Part shown: one piece after another, positions 25,111 to 33,837 of the stretch | Layout: each line of letters starts with the position of its first letter | How positions within the stretch are numbered: the stretch's first letter is position 1 | Origin: Paenibacillus_E allorhizoplanae | Lineage (GTDB): Bacteria > Bacillota > Bacilli > Paenibacillales > NBRC-103111 | Direction: 5' to 3' | NCBI RefSeq assembly: GCF_927798215.1 | Contig: NZ_CAKMMW010000023.1 | Span: forward strand, 1-64,000 | Length of the DNA: 64,000 bases | Made by a program: the position numbers and the translations under genes | Notes under the pieces: generated by a model | The model's database searches: none | Seen by the model: the letters and a program-made list of their open reading frames with translations, nothing else | Told to the model about the DNA's origin: nothing

Positions 25111-25739
25111 GTGAAATCGTCAAAACATTAGTGGTCGATGACCATCCCTTATTTGCAAGAGCGACGAAGACGTTGCTTGATGAGATAGATCGTATCGAGG
25201 TGGTCGGAGTTGTTAGTAATGCGAAGGAATGTTTGGAATATGTGAAGTTACATCAGCCTGGTCTCATATTTCTAGACTATCAGCTTCCCGATCAGACAGG
25301 CACAGAGGTTGCTGCACAGCTCAAACAATTATACCCGCACATTCATATTGTTATCTTCACCGGCATTGAGTTGGCAGGTATTTACAATAAATTGATTGAA
25401 ATGAAAGTAAGCGGTGTATTGTCGAAAGAGTCAACGGAGCGGACGATCAAGAATATGGTGTATTGTATTTTGGATGGATATACGATGATTCCGCTGTCTG
25501 TTTTCAACCAGATGCAATTAAACGAGGCCGATGCAGGCGAAGAATGTGAACTGCAAGAGGAAGAAGTGCTCATGATGAACATGCTGGTTAAAGGGGCTAC
25601 ACACGAACAAATTGCTGAACGAATTTTCATGAGCAAGCGTACGGTTGATAATTATTTGCGTAAAATTTATGACAAATGGGGCGCGAAATCAAGAACAGAG
25701 GCTTTGGAAAAGTTTATCAAAAGTAAATATTACACCTGA
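25107..25739 (+). CDS. comA: ComA-type response regulator
   Basis: This 210-residue NarL/LuxR-type response regulator has an N-terminal receiver domain (acidic Asp11, Asp12; phospho-acceptor Asp57 in LIFLDYQLPD) and a C-terminal LuxR-type helix-turn-helix (ERIFMSKRTVDNYLRKIYDKWGA around residues 172-195). Size matches ComA (about 214). The ATGA overlap with the kinase gene makes the pair a cognate two-component system. Its targets are unknown; I saw no clear ComA-type box TTGCGG-N4-CCGCAA in the window. Confidence 0.88.
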   Translation: MSEIVKTLVVDDHPLFARATKTLLDEIDRIEVVGVVSNAKECLEYVKLHQPGLIFLDYQLPDQTGTEVAAQLKQLYPHIHIVIFTGIELAGIYNKLIEMKVSGVLSKESTERTIKNMVYCILDGYTMIPLSVFNQMQLNEADAGEECELQEEEVLMMNMLVKGATHEQIAERIFMSKRTVDNYLRKIYDKWGAKSRTEALEKFIKSKYYT

Positions 25740-25754
25740 AAGTAGGCGCTTCGC

Positions 25755-26693
25755 ATGCAGGAGATTCAGCAGCACATGGCACGAATGATGGATGATTATA
25801 TGTTTGATGAGGATTTGAAAACGCTGCTGAGATCTTGTATGTCAGATAACGAGACTTCGAGTCTGTCTTGGTCCAAAGTCACGTTATGCACACACGCTAT
25901 GCTTGGTGGGGATTCGTCTAATATCCATCGCCGAGCAGCTTTGACAGAGTTAGTTGTTCTTATCCTGGATATCGTCGATGATCTGCAGGATCAGGACAGC
26001 GATAGTAAGCCTTGGATGCGCGTGGACACGGCGAGTGCGTTGAATGCTGTATTAGCGCTAATGATCGGTGTGATAGGTGAATTGGGCAGGATGAATGCCA
26101 GCGGAACAATGTTGGTCGAAATTAGCAAAATTATCGCTAGGTCGATTAATGGCCAGCATAAAGATGTGATTAATGCGGTTTCCACTGTTGATGACTATTT
26201 ATGGATGACGCAAGAGAAATCGGGTTCGTTATTCCGTCTTGCTTGCTTCCTAGGCTATTCTGATACAGCCTGTACCGAAGGAACGATAGAGCAGCTGCAT
26301 CAGATCGCCGATTGTGTGGGACTTCTCCACCAGATTCAGAACGATGTGCGGGATCTTGTTCGCTATGATGAGAAAAGTGACCTCATGGCGAAGAAGCGGA
26401 CGCTTCCCATCCTGTATCTACTCTCCATTGAGGATGAAGAGTTCTCACCCGTGAAGGCTTACTACAGGGGGGAGATCACGGCTGAACTTTTTGCGGAAAA
26501 GGAAGACGAAGTGAAACAGTTGATTCAGGATTCCGGCTGCTTGGAATATGCACGCATCGTTCAATCCGTGTGTATGCAGAAAGCAGAGGAGATATGGGCA
26601 GAGCTGCCGGCGTTGTCGCCATGGAAGGAAGAGTTCCGGGCGCTCACATGGGGCGATTTCGTAAAGCAGGGTGTAGAAGTGGAGCAGGCCTAG
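25755..26693 (+). CDS. comQ: ComQ-type isoprenyl diphosphate synthase / pheromone-modifying enzyme
   Basis: This 312-residue protein has the two aspartate-rich motifs of isoprenyl diphosphate synthases: LDIVDDLQDQD near residue 76 (DDxxD) and QIQNDVRDLVRYDEKSDL near residue 195 (NDxxD). It is diverged from housekeeping synthases, and its size and position next to comP and comA fit ComQ, which attaches a farnesyl or geranyl group to the Trp of ComX. It lies 15 bp after comA. In Bacillus comQ comes first in the operon and partly overlaps comX; here it is last. The terminator overlaps its stop codon. Confidence 0.82.
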   Translation: MQEIQQHMARMMDDYMFDEDLKTLLRSCMSDNETSSLSWSKVTLCTHAMLGGDSSNIHRRAALTELVVLILDIVDDLQDQDSDSKPWMRVDTASALNAVLALMIGVIGELGRMNASGTMLVEISKIIARSINGQHKDVINAVSTVDDYLWMTQEKSGSLFRLACFLGYSDTACTEGTIEQLHQIADCVGLLHQIQNDVRDLVRYDEKSDLMAKKRTLPILYLLSIEDEEFSPVKAYYRGEITAELFAEKEDEVKQLIQDSGCLEYARIVQSVCMQKAEEIWAELPALSPWKEEFRALTWGDFVKQGVEVEQA

Positions 26694-26707
26694 TGCCTGC
26701 TCTTTTT
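26682..26707 (+). terminator. Terminator overlapping the end of comQ
   Basis: GAGCAGGC and GCCTGCTC form a perfect 8-bp stem around CTAGT and are followed by five T. The left arm encodes the last codons of comQ, and the TAG stop lies in the loop. Confidence 0.85.
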
Positions 26708-26747
26708 GCTGTGCAGCGTGCCCTCACCATGAGAAAATGATATGAAA

Positions 26748-26791
26748 CGCAAGAATGTTGAATTTGAATCGGAGGCGGGGTCTGATAGAAT
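26748..26791 (+). promoter_or_regulatory. Promoter and putative operator of the YesN/YesM-type system
   Basis: CGCAAGAATGTTGAATTT (26748-26765) matches 15 of 18 positions of CGCAAAAATGTTGGATAT at 30149-30166, before the ABC transporter genes. It overlaps the -35-like TTGAAT (26764-26769), which is 16 bp from TAGAAT (26786-26791) with an upstream TG. This placement suits an activator site, most simply for the AraC-type regulator encoded next. Confidence 0.55.
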
Positions 26792-26825
26792 TTAGATGGA
26801 GTTGGTTTCGGAAGGGAGGAAGCGC

Positions 26826-28322
26826 ATGTTTCAGATCCTCATCGTGGATGACGAGCATATTGAAAGAGAAGGGATTAAGCGATTAATCCACAAATATAAA
26901 CTGCCCTTGGCTGTGTTGGAAGCTGAGAATGGGGAAGAAGCCTTAGAGATGCTAGCTTCGCATCCAATCGATATTGTATTAACCGACATCAAGATGCCAT
27001 TTATGGATGGCCTTACTTTGTGTGAGCGGGCACGGGCGCAGTTCCCTGAGTTGAAAATTATTATTTTTAGCGCCTATGGGGAGTTTGAGTATGCACAGAG
27101 GGCGATTCATTATCAGATATCCTCGTATTTGCTCAAGCCCATTGATGTGAGTGACTTCCAGAGAGTCTTTGATGAAGTCATTGCGCTCTGTCATAAGGAT
27201 CAAGAACAAGAGAAGGAAGAGTTGCTCTTAGAGATTCTTCATGCTGCGCAAGCTTCTTCATCACTCACTCGCAAGTTAGATCTTGTCGGGCTTCATTTTA
27301 GTCAGGTGTCCGTTCAATTGATTCTGATAGACTACAGTTCATCGGTCTTTGATGTAGAGCACGACTTGCTGCCAGAGAGACTTCAGACCGTCATTCGTGC
27401 GCCATTCGATTATTTGAATTTGAATGAAAGTCAGAGCTTGGTTTGTGTGCGATGGGATCACACGGTGCGTAAGGAAGATCTGGAGTCGTTAGGCAGTAAG
27501 TTAAAAGCAAGCATTGCGGATGCCTACAACGAAACCTATACGATGGTCATTTCTAGGCTAATCAACACAGGAGATGAGTTGGCTCCCGAGTTTAAGCTCA
27601 TGGAGAATGTGCTGGACTACAAATTTTTCTTCCAAGAAAGCACAGTGCTCTATACAGATGAAAGCCAAGGGCAAGAAGAAATAGCGAGCACCATCCCTAA
27701 GCTGATGGAAACTCTGTATTGGCACTTAGAAGTCAAGGATGAATTCGGCCTACGCCAAGGTGTTGAGCTATTCTTTAAGACGATTGACGGGAGCGGGCAG
27801 CATTCCGCGATTTACGTGAAGTACATGTGTACAGAGCTAGCTAAGAAAATAGGGGAAGCGGCAGGGAAAACAGACGTCCACGCGTTTAAGTCAATTGTGG
27901 AGGCTATATTCGGGTGTAAGTCCCTAGCCGAGCTAAAAGCGCAGATTCAGACTGTTCTTGGTATGCTAGACGGCGATGCGGATGTTCATAATCCGGAATT
28001 CAGCAAGAAAGTGATTAAGGATATCCGGAAACTGATTGAAGATAACTACACATCGGATATCAGCTTGCAATGGATTGCGGAGAAGGTGTTTCTTACACAG
28101 ACCTATGTGAGCTACCTGTTTAAAAGGGAAGTAGGGGTAACGTTTGTTAAATATCTAACAACCATTCGGATGCATAAGGCGGAGGCACTGCTGCGGGAAA
28201 CGCATCTAACGATTGCGGATATTAGTCAGCAGGTCGGCTATATGAATACGTCGTATTTCTGTAAAACATTTAAACAGGTTCATGGGCAAAGTCCAGCCAA
28301 ATTCCGAGAAGGAACGAGCTGA
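26826..28322 (+). CDS. AraC-family response regulator (YesN type)
   Basis: This 498-residue protein has a receiver domain (Asp8, Asp9; phospho-acceptor Asp54 in IVLTDIKMPFMDG), a middle linker domain, and a C-terminal AraC-type DNA-binding domain (residues ~395-498; ISLQWIAEKVFLTQTYVSYLFKR, and ISQQVGYMNTSYFCKTFKQ). The start was placed at ATG 26826 behind GGGAGGA. It pairs with the kinase that begins 1 nt after its stop. YesN-type regulators typically activate adjacent sugar ABC transporter genes, here the Lpl-type importer and pectinesterase. Confidence 0.92.
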   Translation: MFQILIVDDEHIEREGIKRLIHKYKLPLAVLEAENGEEALEMLASHPIDIVLTDIKMPFMDGLTLCERARAQFPELKIIIFSAYGEFEYAQRAIHYQISSYLLKPIDVSDFQRVFDEVIALCHKDQEQEKEELLLEILHAAQASSSLTRKLDLVGLHFSQVSVQLILIDYSSSVFDVEHDLLPERLQTVIRAPFDYLNLNESQSLVCVRWDHTVRKEDLESLGSKLKASIADAYNETYTMVISRLINTGDELAPEFKLMENVLDYKFFFQESTVLYTDESQGQEEIASTIPKLMETLYWHLEVKDEFGLRQGVELFFKTIDGSGQHSAIYVKYMCTELAKKIGEAAGKTDVHAFKSIVEAIFGCKSLAELKAQIQTVLGMLDGDADVHNPEFSKKVIKDIRKLIEDNYTSDISLQWIAEKVFLTQTYVSYLFKREVGVTFVKYLTTIRMHKAEALLRETHLTIADISQQVGYMNTSYFCKTFKQVHGQSPAKFREGTS

Positions 28323-28323
28323 T

Positions 28324-30066
28324 ATGAGAACTTTCCTCGCTTATTTCCAAAACTTAAGATTTAAGCAGAAGCTGTTTATCTCCTATATGGTCGTTTCCAT
28401 TATACCTGTTGTCGTATTGGGGATGTTTTCCTATCACCAGGCTAGCTCTTTCTTACTCCAACAGGCGAAACAGAATTTGGACGGAGCGATTAGTCAAATC
28501 GCCGAGACGATTAACTATCGCGCGAAGCAACATGAAGCGATCATTAATTCGATCACACAGAATGTTGTATTTAAGCGCATCTTTATTAGTAACGACGGTG
28601 ACTTCCCAGTCTTGTATCGGGATTATGTGGATCCGTTCTTCAGTAATATTCTTGATTTTAATCAGGATATCTTACAAATATCAGTGTTTACCGAGAATCA
28701 GTCCATTCTGCGAGGTGAATATATTCTGCCACTCGATTTGACATCCGATCTGAAGTGGGCGAATCAGCGGACACATTCGAAAGAAACGCAGTGGAATATT
28801 AAGAATGGCAAGCTCTTCGCTACAAGGCCGTTCGTGAGTGAAGAGGGAGTCCCGTTAGGGAAGGCGCCCGCCGTGTTGTTCCTGAGTATCGATGCCGATA
28901 GTTTGTTTCAGAGTTTGGATGATATCAAAACGAATGCCTATGGGATTTTGATTTTAGATAAAGAGGGCAATCAAATTCTAACTAAAAACATGAAGATGAG
29001 TGTAGAGCTTCCGATCTCCTCGCTGCCGTCCTCCCAGTTAAGGGAGCGAATCGGTTCATTTTCGATGCAGGGGGCGGATTACATGTACATCACAGCAGAT
29101 ATGGCAGAGCCGGGCTGGAAACTCGTTTATTTTACACCTAAAAGCGGAATTTCAGTGGATGCAAGGAGCATTGTCAGTGCGACAGCCTTGATTGTCTTGG
29201 TTTGTTTGGCCGGACTGCTGCTCATCATCTGGATATTCTCCAACACCTTCGTCAAACGTATTATTAAGCTCAATAAGAAGATGATGATCGTCGAAAATGG
29301 TAATTTGAAGATTGACGTATCCAGTCAGTCTAGGGATGAGATTGGCCAATTGACGAATCGGTTCGGCAATATGCTTGTGAACATTAACACCTTAATCGAA
29401 GAAGTGTATCAAAGTAAGATCACGCAGAAAGAAGCGGAGCTCAAGGCGCTGCAGACGCAGATAAATCCACATTTTCTATATAACACCTTGTCGATTATTA
29501 ATTGGAAGGCTCTAGAGATTGATGCGATGGAAATTAGTCAGATCACGAATACCGTTTCACGCTTCTATCGAACGGTTCTCAATAAGGGGAGAGATTTCAT
29601 CCCTGTCCGAAATGAATTGGAGAATGCGAAGGATTATATGCATATCCAAAGTATCATGCACAATTATCGTTTTGATTTCATTTGCGAAGTAGATGAAGCG
29701 TTATTGCGATATGACATGATTAATCTTATTTTTCAGCCGATTTTGGAAAATGCGCTAGAACACGGTATTGATAAGCTCCGTAAGGGGGATGGGCGCGGCT
29801 GTATCACCTTGCGAGGTTACAGGTCGGGAGAGGATCTGGAGTTCTGCATCGCAGACAATGGACCAGGCATGAGTAAGGAGTTGGCCGAAGAAGTTATTCA
29901 AGTGAGCTCGATCGGGTACGGGTTGAAAAATGTGCATGATCGCATCCAAATTCGTTTTGGTCAAAGCTATGGTTTGCGAATTGAAAGTGAACTTGGGCAC
30001 GGCACCAGCGTATTTCTGAACTTTCCCGCCTATACGGCGGAGGGGTATTCAAGGGAAGATGCCTAG
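28324..30066 (+). CDS. Sensor histidine kinase (YesM type)
   Basis: This 580-residue kinase has one N-terminal helix (~residues 15-38), a large extracytoplasmic sensor domain, a second helix (~275-300), a HAMP domain (~300-355) and a LytS/YesM-type kinase domain with the phospho-His in QTQINPHFLYNTLS near residue 383 and ATPase motifs NALEHGIDK and IADNGPGM. The ATG is 1 nt after the stop of the regulator gene. The external domain probably senses an oligosaccharide or its binding protein. Confidence 0.92.
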   Translation: MRTFLAYFQNLRFKQKLFISYMVVSIIPVVVLGMFSYHQASSFLLQQAKQNLDGAISQIAETINYRAKQHEAIINSITQNVVFKRIFISNDGDFPVLYRDYVDPFFSNILDFNQDILQISVFTENQSILRGEYILPLDLTSDLKWANQRTHSKETQWNIKNGKLFATRPFVSEEGVPLGKAPAVLFLSIDADSLFQSLDDIKTNAYGILILDKEGNQILTKNMKMSVELPISSLPSSQLRERIGSFSMQGADYMYITADMAEPGWKLVYFTPKSGISVDARSIVSATALIVLVCLAGLLLIIWIFSNTFVKRIIKLNKKMMIVENGNLKIDVSSQSRDEIGQLTNRFGNMLVNINTLIEEVYQSKITQKEAELKALQTQINPHFLYNTLSIINWKALEIDAMEISQITNTVSRFYRTVLNKGRDFIPVRNELENAKDYMHIQSIMHNYRFDFICEVDEALLRYDMINLIFQPILENALEHGIDKLRKGDGRGCITLRGYRSGEDLEFCIADNGPGMSKELAEEVIQVSSIGYGLKNVHDRIQIRFGQSYGLRIESELGHGTSVFLNFPAYTAEGYSREDA

Positions 30067-30076
30067 TAGTTGAAGC

Positions 30077-30128
30077 AACACCTATCAAGTCGGCGTAAAG
30101 ACGTCCGGACTGAATAGGTGTTTTTTTA
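30077..30128 (+). terminator. Terminator after the kinase gene
   Basis: AACACCTAT and ATAGGTGTT form the outer stem with an imperfect inner stem, followed by seven T. It separates the two-component genes from the transporter genes. Confidence 0.88.
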
Positions 30129-30148
30129 CGTAAAAAAGTGTTACATAT

Positions 30149-30166
30149 CGCAAAAATGTTGGATAT
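30149..30166 (+). promoter_or_regulatory. Second copy of the putative YesN-type operator
   Basis: CGCAAAAATGTTGGATAT matches the motif at 26748-26765 at 15 of 18 positions. It lies about 65 bp before the first transporter gene, just upstream of a TTGCAA/TAAAAT region. Confidence 0.5.
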
Positions 30167-30230
30167 TTGCAAAGTCAGTCATGCGCTAAAATTACCTTAT
30201 TGGATGATTGATTGAAAGGAGTTGGAGTTA

Positions 30231-31148
30231 TTGGGGGATAAGAAACCGCTGCTCATCAAGCTGATACGCAGAGATAAACTGCTGCTGATGATGTTTTTAC
30301 CGGTGTTTCTGTATTATTTCATATTTTGTTACTTACCGATGCCGGGGATCCTTATTGCATTCAAAAACTTTACACCGGGACATGGTGTATTTGGAGGCGA
30401 GTGGGTAGGGCTCAAATGGTTGGACCAGTTCGTCCATTCTCGTTATTTCTGGCGACTGCTGAGGAACACTTTCCTACTTGCGTTTTATCCGTTAGTCATC
30501 GGATTCTCGATACCGATCCTTTTTGCCATATGCGTAGTTGAAATTAAGAATGGCCTCTTCAAGCGTTTTGCCCAAACGGTGACCTACCTGCCGCACTTTA
30601 TCTCAACGGTTGTTATCGCGGGGATGATCATTAACTTCCTGTCTCCGACAGACGGTATTGTGAATACGTTCTTGGATTCGATGGGCATGGCCAAAATTAA
30701 TTTCATGATGGCGCCCGAATGGTTCCGATCTATCTTCACGGCGTCAGGTATCTGGCAAAGTTTTGGTTTTAGCTCCATTATCTACATCGCGGCTATTATG
30801 GGGATCGATCAGGAAATGTACGACTCTGGAAAGATTGATGGCGTTAACAAATTCCAAGAGGTGTGGCATCTCACACTGCCAAGCTTGAAGCCAACGATTG
30901 TGATTCTGTTTCTACTCTCTATCGGCGGCATTATGAGTGTGAATTTTGAGAAGGTGTATCTGCTCTACAACGGTGCCACGTATGAAACGGCCGATGTGAT
31001 CTCGACTTATGTATACAGGCAAGGGATTGAGTCACAGAACTTTGGTTTTGCTACAGCAGTGGGGCTATTCAATTCCATTATCAGTTTCATCTTAGTATAT
31101 GCGGCCAACCAAGCGAGTCGTCGTGTGAACGACATGTCTTTGTGGTAG
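30231..31148 (+). CDS. Oligosaccharide ABC transporter permease 1 (LplB/YteP type)
   Basis: This 305-residue membrane protein of the MalF-like permease class has about six helices and the EAA loop around residue 200 (IDGVNKFQEVWHLTLPSLKPTI). The start is uncertain: AAAGGAG at 30215-30221 gives proper spacing to TTG 30231, while the TTG at 30222 touches the ribosome site. It is followed after 25 bp by the second permease. LplB/YteP-type permeases in Bacillales import pectin- or rhamnogalacturonan-derived oligosaccharides, energised by a shared ATPase (MsmX type) encoded elsewhere; none is in this cluster. Confidence 0.9.
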   Translation: MGDKKPLLIKLIRRDKLLLMMFLPVFLYYFIFCYLPMPGILIAFKNFTPGHGVFGGEWVGLKWLDQFVHSRYFWRLLRNTFLLAFYPLVIGFSIPILFAICVVEIKNGLFKRFAQTVTYLPHFISTVVIAGMIINFLSPTDGIVNTFLDSMGMAKINFMMAPEWFRSIFTASGIWQSFGFSSIIYIAAIMGIDQEMYDSGKIDGVNKFQEVWHLTLPSLKPTIVILFLLSIGGIMSVNFEKVYLLYNGATYETADVISTYVYRQGIESQNFGFATAVGLFNSIISFILVYAANQASRRVNDMSLW

Positions 31149-31173
31149 CAGCGCCTCAAGAAAGGAGGTCTTC

Positions 31174-32055
31174 ATGGTTAAATCATGGACGGACCGTAGT
31201 TTTTATGTAATCGTTTACAGCCTTGTCGCACTTGCGATTGTTGTAACCTTATATCCATTTATTTATGTGGTGAGCATCTCAATGAGCTCGGTAGAAGCCA
31301 TAGACAATAAGTTAGTCACGTTCTTACCTGTTGATTTGAATTTTGATGGGTACAAAATGGTGCTGGGGTATTCCGAATTATGGAAGTCGTACTACAACAC
31401 CATTTGGTACACCGTTGTGGGTACCATCTTTAATCTGGTAGCCACTTGCTTAGCGGCTTATCCGCTTTCGAGAAAGACGTTCTTCCTTCGAAGAAAACTC
31501 AACTTCTACATCGCATTCACGATGTACTTCTCTGGCGGATTGATTCCTCTTTATATGGTGATCACGGAATTAGGACTATACAACACTAGGTGGGCGATGA
31601 TTCTGCCTGTTCTTGTAAGTACCTTTAACGTCATGATTTTACGATCTGCCTTTGAGGCAATTCCGAACGAAATATTTGAGAGCGCAAGCATGGATGGAGC
31701 TAAGGATTTTACCTTATTGTTCCGCATAGCCATCCCGCTTACCAAGCCGACCTTAGCGGTGCTGACCTTGTACTATGCCGTTGCTCATTGGAACGATTTC
31801 TTCAATGCGTTGCTGTACCTCGGGAAGTCGGAACTACAGCCACTGCAGATATTCCTGCGAAGGGTACTCATTATGGCTTCACCCGAAATTATGCAGAAAA
31901 TGGGGGGCGAGACAGCGGCTAAAGCTCTGGCTGTTTCGACACTACAGGTCCGCTACGTTTCGATTGTTGTCAGCATTTTACCGATTATTACGATCTATCC
32001 GTTCATTCAAAAGTATTTTGTACGTGGTATCACGCTAGGTGCAGTCAAAGGGTAG
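31174..32055 (+). CDS. Oligosaccharide ABC transporter permease 2 (LplC/YtcP type)
   Basis: This 293-residue MalG-like permease has six predicted helices and the EAA loop MDGAKDFTLLFRIAIPLTKPT around residue 180. The C-terminal end YFVRGITLGAVKG is typical of the LplC/YtcP group. AAAGGAGG at 31159-31166 precedes the ATG. It forms the heterodimeric channel with the preceding permease and receives substrate from the lipoprotein encoded 56 bp downstream. Confidence 0.92.
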   Translation: MVKSWTDRSFYVIVYSLVALAIVVTLYPFIYVVSISMSSVEAIDNKLVTFLPVDLNFDGYKMVLGYSELWKSYYNTIWYTVVGTIFNLVATCLAAYPLSRKTFFLRRKLNFYIAFTMYFSGGLIPLYMVITELGLYNTRWAMILPVLVSTFNVMILRSAFEAIPNEIFESASMDGAKDFTLLFRIAIPLTKPTLAVLTLYYAVAHWNDFFNALLYLGKSELQPLQIFLRRVLIMASPEIMQKMGGETAAKALAVSTLQVRYVSIVVSILPIITIYPFIQKYFVRGITLGAVKG

Positions 32056-32111
32056 CAATGCTCTTGCTGGATATATAAGTGGGCTTTATACATTGAGGGA
32101 GGGTTTCGTAT

Positions 32112-33740
32112 ATGAAAAAAACACTCAAAACAACGGCAAGTCTGTCTCTGATTACAGCCTTATTTGCAATGGTAGCTGCAGCTTGTACAAGTGAGGGGAG
32201 CTCTACGCCTACGGCTAGCTCCGCGGCAGCAACGATGAAACCAGATGCGAGTGCTGCTGCAGCACCAGCGGGCTTCACGTACACAGGTACAGGGCCAATC
32301 ACCGATAAAGCGGGATCGCTCAAAATTCTAGCAACGAATGCGTGGACGAACAATGTTGATCTAAACCAAGCTCCGATCGTCCAAGAGTTGAGTAAGCGAG
32401 CAGGCATTACGGTCAATTGGGAGCTACTTCCGCCATCGACCTATCAGGATGCGATTAGCCCGCGACTTGCTGCAGGGGCCGATCTCCCCGATGTGATCTA
32501 TCAGCTGGATCAGGATCAGACGATGAAGAATATTCAAGGTGGCTTGTTCAAACCTCTGAATGATTATATCGATAAATATGGCGTGAACATCAAGAAGTTG
32601 TTCGAGAAATACCCTGCGCTGAAAGCAAGCTTAACAACACCGGACGGGAAGATTTACTATTTGCCCCAGCTGGCTGTGACAAAGAACTATATGCCTACGT
32701 TTATGGTGAACCAGAGATGGTTAGATAAGTTAGGCTTACAGGATCCAACAACGCTCGATGAATTCACGGATATGCTTCGTAAGTTCAAAGCGAATGATCC
32801 GAATGGCAATGGCAAGCAGGATGAAATCCCATTCTCGGTAGCGCCTAATCAACTAGCGAATGCATTTGGACCGGTATTCGGATTAGATTTAGCCAATAAC
32901 TTCTATGCAGACAAGGATGGCAAGGTGCATTATTCGTACTATGAGCCGAACTATAAGGAATATTTAACCTACTTAAATAGTTTGTACAAAGAGGGATTGT
33001 TAGAAGCGGATTTCGCCAGCGTCACCGCGGATCAGATTACCTCGAAATTTTCACAAAACATAACAGGCGCTACGTTTAACTTTAGTTGGTATACCTCAAT
33101 GGTGTACAGCAAGCTGTTCAAGGATTATGATCCTACGAAACCGCTGATTAAAGGAATCGCTCCATTCAAAGGGCCGCACGGCGATCAATTCTATATAGGA
33201 CGGAACCCGATTACCGGTATCTTCGGCGTATCTAAGAATGCCAAGGATCCTGAACTGGCGTTCAAATTCTTGGATTATGCGAGCAGTGAAGAATCCAAAG
33301 AGATGTATGTGTGGGGATTGAAAGGACAAACGTTTGATGTGGTTGATGGCAAGAAACAATTTACGGAGAAAGGCAAGGATAATGATTTCATTCAGAAATT
33401 CGGTATCAATCCAACGAACTTGCCAATCGAGCAATCCGTCGATGCAACAGATGTACTGGTAGCACCGTGGCATGCTAAGATTGATAAAGAGATGGAGAAA
33501 TATATCAAAGCACCGTTCCCATTCGTATACGCGCTGAAAGCTGAGGCTGACAAAGAGAATACAGTGATGCCGGATATTACGACGTACGTTAATGAAATGA
33601 ATATTAAGTTTATTACCGGCAAGGAAAGCCTGGATAAATTCGATAGTTATATCAAGTCGTTGAAAAGTATGGGTGTTGAGGATGTCATTAAAGGCAGACA
33701 AGCGCAATATGACCGATACCTGACAGCCAGTAAGAAATAA
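32112..33740 (+). CDS. Extracellular solute-binding lipoprotein (LplA/YtcQ type)
   Basis: This 542-residue protein has a lipoprotein signal ending in the lipobox AAAC near residue 25, a Ser/Ala-rich linker, and a family 1 solute-binding domain (DKAGSLKILATNAWTNNVDLNQAPI). EF-hand-like NDPNGNGKQDEIPFS near residue 235 is the calcium site common in LplA-type proteins. It should bind oligosaccharides outside the membrane for the two permeases upstream. A hairpin follows the gene and could stabilise its mRNA relative to later genes. Confidence 0.92.
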   Translation: MKKTLKTTASLSLITALFAMVAAACTSEGSSTPTASSAAATMKPDASAAAAPAGFTYTGTGPITDKAGSLKILATNAWTNNVDLNQAPIVQELSKRAGITVNWELLPPSTYQDAISPRLAAGADLPDVIYQLDQDQTMKNIQGGLFKPLNDYIDKYGVNIKKLFEKYPALKASLTTPDGKIYYLPQLAVTKNYMPTFMVNQRWLDKLGLQDPTTLDEFTDMLRKFKANDPNGNGKQDEIPFSVAPNQLANAFGPVFGLDLANNFYADKDGKVHYSYYEPNYKEYLTYLNSLYKEGLLEADFASVTADQITSKFSQNITGATFNFSWYTSMVYSKLFKDYDPTKPLIKGIAPFKGPHGDQFYIGRNPITGIFGVSKNAKDPELAFKFLDYASSEESKEMYVWGLKGQTFDVVDGKKQFTEKGKDNDFIQKFGINPTNLPIEQSVDATDVLVAPWHAKIDKEMEKYIKAPFPFVYALKAEADKENTVMPDITTYVNEMNIKFITGKESLDKFDSYIKSLKSMGVEDVIKGRQAQYDRYLTASKK

Positions 33741-33766
33741 ATAACGATTGTCGTTTGTGTAACTAG

Positions 33767-33797
33767 CACAGCAGCCACGGAAATGGCTGCTGTGTTT
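33767..33797 (+). terminator. Hairpin after the binding protein gene, possible attenuator
   Basis: CACAGCAGCC and GGCTGCTGTG form a perfect 10-bp stem with an 8-nt loop, followed by only three T. It probably acts as a partial terminator or as a 3' stabiliser within the operon. Confidence 0.6.
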
Positions 33798-33837
33798 ATC
33801 CATTTACGGCGACGAATCCAAAAAGGGCGGTTTCAGG

